64,000 bases of DNA, taken from positions 1 to 64,000 of the forward strand of contig NZ_JAQMYP010000039.1 in NCBI RefSeq assembly GCF_028369295.1, in the 5' to 3' direction. Each line of letters opens with the position of its first letter. Position 1 is the first letter of the stretch. The position numbers and the translations under genes are program-made. This document shows positions 43,858 to 51,816 of this stretch, in pieces. This stretch comes from Streptomyces sp. HD. Lineage in GTDB: Bacteria; Actinomycetota; Actinomycetes; Streptomycetales; Streptomycetaceae. Under the pieces are notes generated by a model, which was not told the origin of the DNA, made no database searches, and saw only the letters and a program-made list of their open reading frames with translations.

Positions 43858-44307
43858 ATGCAGATTCCCCATTCCGTCGGGCAGATTCCGACGCACATTC
43901 ATTCGGCCGGTGTGGACCTGGTGGACCTGTGCCGCTGGGAACGTGCCGTGGAGCGCTGCGGAGACGCCCTGGCCCAGCGGTACTTCACCGCTCGCGAGCG
44001 CCGCACCGCGCGGGAGTGGGCGACGGACGACCACTCGTTCGCCGAGGTGCTCGGCCATCTGTTCGGCGTGAAGGAGAGCGTGGTCAAAGCGGTGGGTGGG
44101 CTTCCCCCCACGGGCAGGCTCGCGGACATCTGCGTCGGGATCCCGTACGACGACAGGGACCCGGATGTGTGGACGGTGCGGCTGAACGGCCCCTTGGCGC
44201 GCTGGGCCGATGCCGAGCAAGTGGAGGTCGTCGGCTCCTCCGTCCCGATCGCGGGCGGCCTGGTGCTCTCCTGGGCGGCGGCCCGCACCCCGGGTGCGCC
44301 GTCATGA
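43858..44307 (+). CDS. acpS: Holo-ACP synthase (AcpS-type phosphopantetheinyl transferase)
   Basis: A 149-residue AcpS-family enzyme. The Mg-binding motif is AGVDLVDLCRW (Asp20), followed by YFTARERR and the second metal motif GVKESVVKA (Glu73) in place of the usual AAKEAVLKA. It transfers 4'-phosphopantetheine from CoA to an ACP serine; the natural targets are the ACP at 46089 and perhaps the carrier domains of the megasynthase. It opens the rightward operon after a clear promoter and GGAGAG site, and overlaps the FabD-like gene by four bases. A second, more degenerate AcpS-like gene lies further down the same operon. Confidence 0.9.
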   Translation: MQIPHSVGQIPTHIHSAGVDLVDLCRWERAVERCGDALAQRYFTARERRTAREWATDDHSFAEVLGHLFGVKESVVKAVGGLPPTGRLADICVGIPYDDRDPDVWTVRLNGPLARWADAEQVEVVGSSVPIAGGLVLSWAAARTPGAPS

Positions 44308-45299
44308 TCACGACGGCCGCTTTCGTCTTCCCCGGGCAGGGCAGCCAGTTTCCCGGGATGGGTCACGAGCTGCACCGGTTGGGCACGCAGTCCCGCACCC
44401 TCGCCCGCCGGGCCGAGGAGATCACGGGGCTGCCGGTGACCGAGCTGATGACGCATGCCGACGCCGCGACGCTCGCCGACCCGGAGATCGCCCAAGTGCT
44501 CGTCCTGGTCTGGTCGCTGGCCGCGCTGGACCGGCTCCGAAAGGCGGGCTGGCGGCCGGGCGCGGTGGCCGGCCACAGCCTGGGCGAGTACACCGCACTG
44601 GTGGCCTGCGGCAGTCTCGACGAGGACACCGCGCTGTCCCTGGTCTCCTGCCGGGGCAAGGCGATGGCGCAGGCGGCCCGGGACAGGCGCGGCACGATGG
44701 CGGCCGTCGTCGGCCTCCCCGCGCGGACGGTGCAGGCACTGTGTCGGCGGGCCTCCTTCGGAACCGACGTCGCGGTCGTCGCCAACTGGAACTCTCCGCG
44801 CCAGCTGGTAGTGGCCGGCACCGTGAACGCGATCGAGCACGTCATCGACGCCGCGGCCGACGCCGGGGCGCTGCGCGCCCGGAAGCTGACCGTCGGTGGT
44901 GCCTATCACTCGCCGCTGATGAACGAGGCCCGCGACAGCCTGCGCGAGCCGCTGGCCGCCGCCCCGCTCAGTGCCCCGCGCATCCCGTTCGTCTCCAGCA
45001 CGACCGGCCGCCGCATCACCGACATCGAGGCCTACCGCGCGGACCTGCTGACACAGGTGATCTCGCCGGTGCGGTGGAGCGACACCGTGCCCACCCTGGC
45101 CGCGCTGGGCGCCGACGTCTACGTCGAGGCGGGACCCGGCCGGGTACTGGGCGGTCTCGGCAGGGAGATGGCGCGTACGGCCCGCCATCTGACGACCTGG
45201 GACGCACTGCGTCAGTCCCCGCCACCCGCCCGCACCGGCGCGGGCGACCTCGGCCATCCGGTCCCCGTGCCCCACCTCAACCAAGGGAAGATGACGTGA
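44304..45299 (+). CDS. fabD: Malonyl-CoA:ACP transacylase (FabD-like)
   Basis: A 331-residue acyltransferase with FPGQGSQFPGMG at the start, the nucleophile Ser92 in GHSLGEY, the His in GGAYHSPLM and the C-terminal EAGPGRVLGG. It loads malonate from CoA onto the operon ACP. The start overlaps the AcpS stop (ATGA), and its own stop overlaps the next GTG. This is a cluster-dedicated paralogue rather than the primary FAS gene, because no fabH or primary fabF organisation is present. After the catalytic domain there is a short Pro-rich tail. Confidence 0.93.
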   Translation: MITTAAFVFPGQGSQFPGMGHELHRLGTQSRTLARRAEEITGLPVTELMTHADAATLADPEIAQVLVLVWSLAALDRLRKAGWRPGAVAGHSLGEYTALVACGSLDEDTALSLVSCRGKAMAQAARDRRGTMAAVVGLPARTVQALCRRASFGTDVAVVANWNSPRQLVVAGTVNAIEHVIDAAADAGALRARKLTVGGAYHSPLMNEARDSLREPLAAAPLSAPRIPFVSSTTGRRITDIEAYRADLLTQVISPVRWSDTVPTLAALGADVYVEAGPGRVLGGLGREMARTARHLTTWDALRQSPPPARTGAGDLGHPVPVPHLNQGKMT

Positions 45300-46042
45300 G
45301 CGATCTTCAAGGGCGCATCGCCCTGGTCACCGGCGCCACCAAGGGCATCGGCCTGGCAGTGGCACAGGAGCTGGCTCGCGGCGGTGCCACCGTGCTGATG
45401 AATCACCGCGGCAAGCCGGAACAGGCCGGCACTGCCCTGGACCAGGTGCGGGAGATACGTCCCGATGCCCAGCTGATCCAGGCGGACATCTCCGATGCGG
45501 CCGATGTGGAGGGCATGTTCCGGAAGGTCAGACAGGACCACGGGCGGCTCGATGCCTTCGTCAACAATGCGGGCATCACCCACGACGGCTATGCGCTCAT
45601 GATGGGCGAGGCCAACTGGCGCAAGGTCATCGACACCAACCTCACCGGCGCGTTCCTGTGCACGCGCGCCGCCGCCCGGCTGATGGCCAAGCGGCGCACC
45701 GGCTCCATCGTCACCGTGAGCTCGACGAGTGCGCTCAGTCCGCCGGCCGGCCAGGCCAACTACGCGGCCGCGAAGGCGGGCGGGGTGGCGCTGACGAAGG
45801 TGCTCGCCAAGGAACTGGGCTCCTACGGGGTCCGCGTGAACTGCGTGGTCCCCGGCTTCGTCGACACCTCGATGACCCGTCAGATGCCCGCCGGCCGCCT
45901 GACGGAGAACCTGCGGCATGTGCCGCTCGGCCGCATCGGGCAGCCCCAGGAGGTCGCCTCCGTCGTGCGGTTCCTGCTCAGCGACGCGGCGGCGTACGTC
46001 ACCGGTACGTCGGTCGTCGTCGACGGCGGCCTCCTCTGCTGA
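45296..46042 (+). CDS. fabG: 3-oxoacyl-ACP reductase (FabG-like SDR)
   Basis: A 248-residue classical SDR starting at GTG 45296 (coupled to FabD). It has the cofactor motif TGATKGIG, NNAG, the catalytic Tyr156 and Lys160 in NYAAAKAG, and the C-terminal GTSVVVDGG. In this operon it should reduce the beta-keto group of ACP-bound intermediates after each KS-CLF elongation, using NADPH. It is followed by an intergenic gap of about 45 bases before the ACP gene. Confidence 0.95.
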   Translation: MSDLQGRIALVTGATKGIGLAVAQELARGGATVLMNHRGKPEQAGTALDQVREIRPDAQLIQADISDAADVEGMFRKVRQDHGRLDAFVNNAGITHDGYALMMGEANWRKVIDTNLTGAFLCTRAAARLMAKRRTGSIVTVSSTSALSPPAGQANYAAAKAGGVALTKVLAKELGSYGVRVNCVVPGFVDTSMTRQMPAGRLTENLRHVPLGRIGQPQEVASVVRFLLSDAAAYVTGTSVVVDGGLLC

Positions 46043-46088
46043 CCCCGAAAGCCCCCGCAGCATCCCGACACCGACAGGAGACCCCACC

Positions 46089-46376
46089 ATGGTGATGACA
46101 CTCGAACAGGCGACCCGACGAGCGACGGCACGACAGGAGCTCTGCTCGCAGGTCAAGAACCTGCTGATCGACCGCCTCTCGCTGGACGTCGATCCCGGCT
46201 CCATCGCAGACGACCAGCCGCTGTTCGGCCGCGGCCTGGAGCTCGACTCCATCGACACCCTGGAGCTGGCGATGGCGGTGGAGGACACCTTCGGTGTCAC
46301 GGTCACCGACGACGACACCCACAGCCTGCTGTCGCTCAACCGGCTGGTCGACCACATCGAAGGCGCCGCAGCATGA
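46089..46376 (+). CDS. Acyl carrier protein
   Basis: A 95-residue type II ACP with the phosphopantetheine site Ser54 in LELDSIDTLE and an acidic helix II (AMAVEDTFGV). It starts at ATG 46089 after AGGAG. The N-terminal extension of about 15 residues (MVMTLEQATRRATARQ) is longer than in FAS ACPs. It is the expected carrier for the KS-CLF, FabG-, FabZ- and FabD-like enzymes encoded around it. The chain may then be passed to the FAAL of the megasynthase after release as free acid. Confidence 0.94.
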   Translation: MVMTLEQATRRATARQELCSQVKNLLIDRLSLDVDPGSIADDQPLFGRGLELDSIDTLELAMAVEDTFGVTVTDDDTHSLLSLNRLVDHIEGAAA

Positions 46377-46870
46377 CGGGAACACCCTCTTCGACGGCGC
46401 GGGCGGCGGTACTGAGCGCCGACGACATCGCCCGGCTGCTGCCGCACCGCTACCCGTTCTTCCTGCTCGACCGGGTCACCGCACTCGAACCGGGCACCAG
46501 CGCCGAGGCCATCAAGAACGTCACCGCTTCCGACGGCGTCCTGGCCGGTCACTTCCCCGGCCGCATGCTCTACCCCGGCGTCCTGCTCGTCGAATGCGTC
46601 GCACAGCTCGCCGCGGTCGTCTACGGCAGTGCTGCGGCGCAGTCGGCCACCGGTGACCTGGTGGCGGATGTCGCCGACCGGGTCGGCTATCTGGCCGAGA
46701 TCCGACAGGCCAAGTTCCTCAAACCCGTCCTCCCCGGGGACCAGGTCGTCTTCCGCGTTGAGAGCGGCCCACGGCTGGGCGGACTGATCTCGGTCACCGG
46801 TCAGGCATCGGTCGGCAGCGAACCGGTGATGACGGCCCGCCTGGCCGTCACCGAACTTCACGGGTCGTAG
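46373..46870 (+). CDS. fabZ: 3-hydroxyacyl-ACP dehydratase (FabZ-like)
   Basis: A 165-residue hotdog dehydratase. The opening LLPHRYPFFLLDRV is diagnostic, and the catalytic pair is His60 (AGHFPGRMLYPG) and Glu74 (VLLVECV), spaced as in FabZ. It overlaps the ACP stop by four bases. It converts 3-hydroxyacyl-ACP to the trans-2-enoyl form. No enoyl reductase (FabI/FabK/ER) is encoded in the operon, so the double bonds may be kept, giving a polyene, unless a housekeeping FabI acts. Confidence 0.93.
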   Translation: MTGTPSSTARAAVLSADDIARLLPHRYPFFLLDRVTALEPGTSAEAIKNVTASDGVLAGHFPGRMLYPGVLLVECVAQLAAVVYGSAAAQSATGDLVADVADRVGYLAEIRQAKFLKPVLPGDQVVFRVESGPRLGGLISVTGQASVGSEPVMTARLAVTELHGS

Positions 46871-46947
46871 AACCGGCGGGCGCCACACCCGCGGCGCCCC
46901 CACACGTCCGTACCCACTGCACCCCGCTGAACCCCTACGGAGAAACG

Positions 46948-47967
46948 ATGAAGACCAGCTACACCACGACGGACGAGGAGTACTCGGCCCTGCGCCATGG
47001 CGTCGGCCTCGTCCACTACGACGGCGCGGGCCTGCTCAAGGTGACCGGTCCCGGCGCCACCGCCTACCTCGGCCGGGTCGGTACACGCAGTGTCGACTTT
47101 CTGCTCGAAGGGCAGAGCACGTCCTCCTTGCTGCTGCGCGAGGACGGCACCATCGTCGCCGAGACGCTCATCCACTGCCGCGGCGCCGACTACCTGGTGG
47201 AGATCTGGCCGGCCCAGGCCTCCGAAGCCGTACCGCACCTGCTGTCGGCCGCGGCGGGATTCCCGGACGTCACGGTGGACGACATCAGCGCCCGGCACAC
47301 GGTGCTCGCGGTGGAAGGCCCGTCCTCCTTCAAGATCGCTCAAAAGTATCTCGACTTCCCCATCGCCGCCCTCGCCTACCGCAGTTGTGTCGCCGTCGAG
47401 TGGGGCGATGGCACGGTGACGCTTTCGCGCACCGGCCTCACCGGCGAGTACGGCTACAAGTTCATCGCCCCGTCCGGCGACGCGGACCGGCTGCGCGCAG
47501 AGCTCCTGGCGGCGGGCGCCGTCGCATGCGGCAAGGACGCGCTCGACATCTGCCGGATGGAGGTCCGGTTCGCCGGCCTGGAGCACGAACACTGCGGCGG
47601 ACCGGTCACCCCGTTCGACGTGGGCCTGCAGTGGATGCTCGACACGGGCCAGGACTTCATCGGCCGGGACGCCCTCGAACAGCGCCGGCAGCAGGAGCAC
47701 CGCGTCCCGGTGTGCTGGGTCGCCGATGCCTCCTTGGAGGCCGCACCGTCCCACGGGGCCGTCATCGCGGTCAGCGACGCCGAGGTGGGATGCGTGACGC
47801 ACTGCGTGTGGTCGCCCTCACTGGCCCGGTTCATCGGCACCGCCGTCGTCGACCACGGCGTGGCGGCTTCCGGCCAGGACTTCCGTCTGGCCGGCACGGG
47901 CACGGCGGTGCGCACGGTCTCCGCCCCCTTCCTGACGGCCACCAGCCTCGACGTACCCCTCCACTGA
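46948..47967 (+). CDS. GcvT-like (aminomethyltransferase-fold) protein
   Basis: A 339-residue protein of the GcvT/YgfZ folate-binding fold. Family marks are YSALRHGVGLVHYDGAGLLKV at the start, LSRTGLTGEYGYKF (GcvT RTGYTGE region), the ALDICRMEVRFAG helix and GRDALEQRR in the C-terminal domain. GcvT transfers a methylene from glycine to tetrahydrofolate in glycine cleavage, but no GcvP or GcvH is present here. Its place between FabZ and KS-CLF genes, after a GGAG site, suggests a cluster-specific one-carbon or demethylation step, or a folate-binding helper. The function is unknown. Confidence 0.85.
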   Translation: MKTSYTTTDEEYSALRHGVGLVHYDGAGLLKVTGPGATAYLGRVGTRSVDFLLEGQSTSSLLLREDGTIVAETLIHCRGADYLVEIWPAQASEAVPHLLSAAAGFPDVTVDDISARHTVLAVEGPSSFKIAQKYLDFPIAALAYRSCVAVEWGDGTVTLSRTGLTGEYGYKFIAPSGDADRLRAELLAAGAVACGKDALDICRMEVRFAGLEHEHCGGPVTPFDVGLQWMLDTGQDFIGRDALEQRRQQEHRVPVCWVADASLEAAPSHGAVIAVSDAEVGCVTHCVWSPSLARFIGTAVVDHGVAASGQDFRLAGTGTAVRTVSAPFLTATSLDVPLH

Positions 47968-48030
47968 GCTACCCCCGTACGACTCTTCCCCGGCGTCCAT
48001 GGCCGCCAAGGCAGCGAACAGGAGAACACC

Positions 48031-50502
48031 ATGAGTCCCAGCAAGCGGCGGGAAGAGAGCGTCGCCGTCACCGGAATCGGCATCAGCTGCGCTCTGGGCC
48101 ACGGCGTGGAGCAGGTATGGCGTGCCGTGTGCGAGGGCGCGAGCGGAATCGACAGGACCAAGCGGCTCGACGTCTCCACACTCAGCTGCAAGTACTCCGG
48201 CGAAGTGGACTCGCTGCCCGCCGTCGTACGGCGGACGGGAACTCATCCGGACCGAGCCACCCGGCTGGCCCTGGCAGCCGTGGAGGAAGCCTTCGACAGC
48301 GCGCATCTGGCGTCGGCCGACTACGACCCGTACCGCATGGGGGTGGCCGTCGGCACCTCGGTCGGGGGCCTGGACCAGGGGGAACGCTTCCACTGGGACG
48401 TCCTGGCCGGGGGGCCGGGGGCCGGCCGGCGTGGTCTGCTGACGAGCTATCCGCTCTACACCTCGGCGGATGCGATCAGTGTCGCCTTCCAGCTCCGCGG
48501 CCCCAAAGTGGTGATCTCCAACGCCTGCGCGGCCGGGTCCAACTCCATCGGATACGCGGTGGACGCCATCCGCGAGGGACGGGCCGACGTCATGATCGCC
48601 GGCGGTGTGGATGTGCTCGACATCCTCTCGCTGGCCGGCTTCGACAGCCTCAACGCGCTCGACCCCGAGCCCTGTGCCCCCTACTCGCGCAGCACCGGTC
48701 TCAACCTCGGTGAAGGGGCGGCATTCCTGGTTCTCGAAGCGGAGTCGGTGGCCCGGGCCCGTCGCGCTCCAGTCCTCAGCTACGTCCTCGGGTACGCGCT
48801 GACCAGCGACGCCTACCACGCCACCGCTCCCGACCCGGCGGGCAGCGGCGCCTCCAGGGCGATGCGCCGCGGGCTCGCGCAGGCCTCGCTCACCCCGGAC
48901 CGGGTCGACTACGTCAACGGCCACGGGACTGGTACGCCCACCAATGACAAGGCCGAGACCAAGGCAGTGGCCGACCTCTTCGCCGACTCGCCCTCAACCC
49001 CGATGAGCAGCACGAAGTCCCAGGTCGGACACATGCTGGGGGCTGCCGGGGCCATGGAGGCGGCGGCCTGTGTCCTGGCGCTGCGGGACGGCATGCTCCC
49101 GCCGACGATCAACGTCGGTGAGTCGTCCGGTACGCCGCGGGACATCGTGCCCAACCGGGCTCGGCCGCAGGCCCTCGACGTCGTCGTCTCCAACTCCTTC
49201 GCCTTCGGCGGCAACAACTGCTCGCTGGTACTGGGCCGCCACCCGGTCCCGCCGGCCGCCGCACCCGACCACCGCGTGGTCATCACGGGTGCCGGCCCGG
49301 TCACGGCGATCGGGAGCGGGCGGCGGGAGCTGGTGGACGCGCTGAGAGCGCGGACGAGCGCCATCGGCCCGGCCCGTCTGGCCGATCTCTCCCTCTCACG
49401 GACCCGGCGGGCGGCCGAGATCGACAGCGCCGACTGCCGCCGCCACGTCGACCCGGCCTATGCACGCCGCCTCGACCAGATCGGCCTGCTCACCCTCGCC
49501 GCCAGCCGTATCGCGCTGCGCGACGCCGGTCTGCGCATCACCCGGGCCAATTCGGAACGCGTGGGCATGATTTTCGGCACCTTCAGCGGACCGATGCATA
49601 CCGTGGCACAGCTCAGCGAGACCATCGGAACCCATGGCCCCCATCGGGTCAACCCACGGCTGTTTCCCAACTCGGTGATGAACGCCGCGGCCGGCCACGC
49701 CTGCCTCGCGCTGCAGATCCGCGGCCCGCTGTCCACACTGGCCACCGGAGGCGCTTCCGGACTCACCGGCCTGGCGTACGCCGCTGACCTGGTGCGGCGT
49801 GGTGAGGCCGAGGTCATGCTCGCGGTCAGCGCGGATGAGCTGACGCCCCTGCTGCACTGCGGCTTCGACCGGCTGGGCTTGCTCTCCGACGACACCATCC
49901 GCCCCTACGACGCGACTTCGGACGGCACGGTCCTGGGCGCGGGCAGCACAGCGCTGGTGGTGGAGTCGCTTGATCACGCCCTGCGCCGGGGAGCCCCGAT
50001 CCTGGCCGAGATCAAGGGCCATGCGGTCACTTCGGACGCCTACCGGGTCGCGGGCAACGACCCCTCCGGCCGGGCCTGGGCCGAAAGCTTCCGCCGTGCC
50101 CTGGATGACGCGGGCCTGACGGCGGGTGAGATCGGCACCGTCTACGGCGATGCGCGGGGCACCGCGGCCATCGATCTCGCCGAGGTCCGCGCGGTCGCCG
50201 AGGTCTGGGAGCCGGGCAGGGTCCGGCTGAGCAATCTCAGCCCGTACGTCGGGCATGTGCACAGCACCACCGCGCTGATGTCCGCGGTCTGCGCCACCGA
50301 AACCGTGCGCAGCGGGTGGAGCCCCGAGACGCCCGCGCCCGCCGATCCCCGCGGCACGGTCACCGACTACCTGGGTCCAGTGCCGGAGACGGGGGCCTCG
50401 TGCCTGATCACGGCGGCCAACTGGGGCGGAACCTACGCCTCCCTCGTCCTCGCGCCCTGTCACGACACCGGGCCCTCGACAGCCGCGAAGGAGGCCGCGT
50501 GA
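48031..50502 (+). CDS. Fused ketosynthase-chain length factor (KS-CLF), type II PKS/FAS
   Basis: An 823-residue protein made of two FabF-like halves in one chain. The first half (about 1-410) is a complete KS: Cys166 in SNACAAGSN, His298 in NGHGTGT, Lys329 and His334 in KSQVGHM. The second half (about 415-810) has the same fold but lost catalysis: the Cys position is Gly574 (ATGGASG), HGTGT is replaced by DARGTA, and the Lys is gone, which is what chain length factors show. KS and CLF are normally two proteins forming a heterodimer; here they are joined by a short linker (HPVPPAAAPDH). AGGAGA precedes the ATG. It should elongate chains on the operon ACP by decarboxylative condensation. Confidence 0.92.
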   Translation: MSPSKRREESVAVTGIGISCALGHGVEQVWRAVCEGASGIDRTKRLDVSTLSCKYSGEVDSLPAVVRRTGTHPDRATRLALAAVEEAFDSAHLASADYDPYRMGVAVGTSVGGLDQGERFHWDVLAGGPGAGRRGLLTSYPLYTSADAISVAFQLRGPKVVISNACAAGSNSIGYAVDAIREGRADVMIAGGVDVLDILSLAGFDSLNALDPEPCAPYSRSTGLNLGEGAAFLVLEAESVARARRAPVLSYVLGYALTSDAYHATAPDPAGSGASRAMRRGLAQASLTPDRVDYVNGHGTGTPTNDKAETKAVADLFADSPSTPMSSTKSQVGHMLGAAGAMEAAACVLALRDGMLPPTINVGESSGTPRDIVPNRARPQALDVVVSNSFAFGGNNCSLVLGRHPVPPAAAPDHRVVITGAGPVTAIGSGRRELVDALRARTSAIGPARLADLSLSRTRRAAEIDSADCRRHVDPAYARRLDQIGLLTLAASRIALRDAGLRITRANSERVGMIFGTFSGPMHTVAQLSETIGTHGPHRVNPRLFPNSVMNAAAGHACLALQIRGPLSTLATGGASGLTGLAYAADLVRRGEAEVMLAVSADELTPLLHCGFDRLGLLSDDTIRPYDATSDGTVLGAGSTALVVESLDHALRRGAPILAEIKGHAVTSDAYRVAGNDPSGRAWAESFRRALDDAGLTAGEIGTVYGDARGTAAIDLAEVRAVAEVWEPGRVRLSNLSPYVGHVHSTTALMSAVCATETVRSGWSPETPAPADPRGTVTDYLGPVPETGASCLITAANWGGTYASLVLAPCHDTGPSTAAKEAA

Positions 50503-50660
50503 TGGACACACCGCTTCCCGTCCCGGTGACGGTCGCGGCGGCGATCGCCCCGGAACACCGGTGGACCGATTGGCCCACCGTCACCGAAATCATCGCCGCT
50601 GTCCTGGCGCCGTTCCCGCTGCGACCACGTCGGACCGGTGCACCGGAGGACGTGCGATGA
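50502..50660 (+). CDS. Small unknown protein (52 aa) in acyl-synthesis operon
   Basis: A 52-codon open frame (MDTPLPVPVTVAAAIAPEH at the start, ending GAPEDVR) whose ATG overlaps the KS-CLF stop by one base and whose stop overlaps the next ATG by four. The tight fit on both sides argues that it is translated. It has one amphipathic or weakly hydrophobic stretch (TEIIAAVLAPFPL) and no known motif. I do not recognise it; it might be a partner of the AcpS-like protein that follows. Confidence 0.55.
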   Translation: MDTPLPVPVTVAAAIAPEHRWTDWPTVTEIIAAVLAPFPLRPRRTGAPEDVR

Positions 50661-51037
50661 ACACTCCGACCCGGGCCCTGGCGCTCACCTCACCCGCGTT
50701 TGTCCCGCCACCCGACGATGCCCGCTGGGGCGACTGGCTCACCCGCGAAGAGCTGGCCTTCAGCTACGGCTACCGGCGTGCTCACGAGCACCTGTCCGCG
50801 CGCAAGGCGGCCAAGGAGGCAGTCGCCCAGCTCCTCGGATGGCCGCTGTGCCCCGCCACCTGGCATGCGATGGAAGTACGCCGCAGGCCCGGATCCGCCC
50901 CCACCATGGAGTTTCACGGGGTGGCGGCGGATCACCTGCGCACCCTTCACCTCCCGCGCCCCGCAGTGTCCTTGGCCCATGCCAAGGGCTGTGCGGCGGC
51001 TCTTGCGTGGCTCCCGGTCCGGAGAGTCGCGCCATGA
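50657..51037 (+). CDS. AcpS-like (phosphopantetheinyl transferase-fold) protein, N-terminal motif missing
   Basis: A 126-residue protein. From residue 28 it reads like AcpS: LTREELAFSYGYRRAHEHL, then SARKAAKEAVAQLLG (AAKEA at 51-55, the metal/CoA helix), MEVRRRPGSAPTMEFHG and the end strand AVSLAHAKGCAAALAWL (LSxSH-like). The first metal motif (GxDxxxxxR) that begins real AcpS proteins is not there. It may be an inactive or partner-dependent homologue, perhaps paired with the 52-residue protein before it, or an ACP-binding factor. It overlaps both neighbours by four bases. Confidence 0.7.
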   Translation: MNTPTRALALTSPAFVPPPDDARWGDWLTREELAFSYGYRRAHEHLSARKAAKEAVAQLLGWPLCPATWHAMEVRRRPGSAPTMEFHGVAADHLRTLHLPRPAVSLAHAKGCAAALAWLPVRRVAP

Positions 51038-51786
51038 CGGCAACGGGCAATCAGGTGGCCGTCGTCACGGGCGCGCTCGGCGGCATCGGCCGGGCAATCG
51101 CGGGTCACTTCCTCGACCGGGGCATGGGGGTCCTGCTGACAGACCTGGACGGCGATGCCTGCCGCCGGGCAGCCGACGCGTTCAATCGCGGCGGACGGCG
51201 CGGCCGGGCGGTGGGCTGCGCGCTCGATGTGACCAGCCCGGAGGCGTGGGAGCGCGTGACACGGCTGGCCCGCCGCCGCTTCGGACGCCTGACGGTGCTG
51301 GTCAACAACGCCGGGGTACTGGGGTACAACCCGTTGGAGAACGTCGGCGAGCAGGAGTGGGCGCGTGTCATAGCGGTCTGCCAGAGCGGCACGTTCCTCG
51401 GCATGAGAGCGGCCGCCCCGTGCCTGCGCTCCGCCGGCGGCGGCGTCATCGTCAACGTGGCCTCGATATACGGGATCGTCGGCTCGGGCACCTCCTTCGC
51501 CTACCACGCGGCCAAGGGGGCCGTGCGCACGATGACGACCGCGGCGGCCGTCGAGCTGGCTCCCCACGGCATCCGCGTGAACGCCGTCTACCCGGGCATG
51601 GTCGACACCGCCATGACCACTCAGGCTCCGGCGCCTTTCGTCGAACGGGTCATCGAGGCCACTCCCCTGCGCCGGTGCGCCCAGCCCGACGAGATCGCCG
51701 CGGCGGTGGGCTTCCTGGCGTCGAAGGCGGCCTCCTACATCACCGGCGCCGAACTCGTCGTGGACGGCGGCTACACGGCCCGCTGA
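51034..51786 (+). CDS. Short-chain dehydrogenase/reductase
   Basis: A 250-residue classical SDR: cofactor loop TGALGGIG, NNAG, catalytic Tyr157 and Lys161 in AYHAAKGA, and the end motif GAELVVDGGY. It overlaps the AcpS-like gene by four bases. It differs from the FabG-like gene of the same operon, so a separate substrate is likely, for example oxidation or reduction of a hydroxyl on the finished chain. Length and motifs are normal. Confidence 0.92.
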   Translation: MTATGNQVAVVTGALGGIGRAIAGHFLDRGMGVLLTDLDGDACRRAADAFNRGGRRGRAVGCALDVTSPEAWERVTRLARRRFGRLTVLVNNAGVLGYNPLENVGEQEWARVIAVCQSGTFLGMRAAAPCLRSAGGGVIVNVASIYGIVGSGTSFAYHAAKGAVRTMTTAAAVELAPHGIRVNAVYPGMVDTAMTTQAPAPFVERVIEATPLRRCAQPDEIAAAVGFLASKAASYITGAELVVDGGYTAR

Positions 51787-51816
51787 GCCGAGGCCGCCAA
51801 CTGTCGTGGGAGGGAA

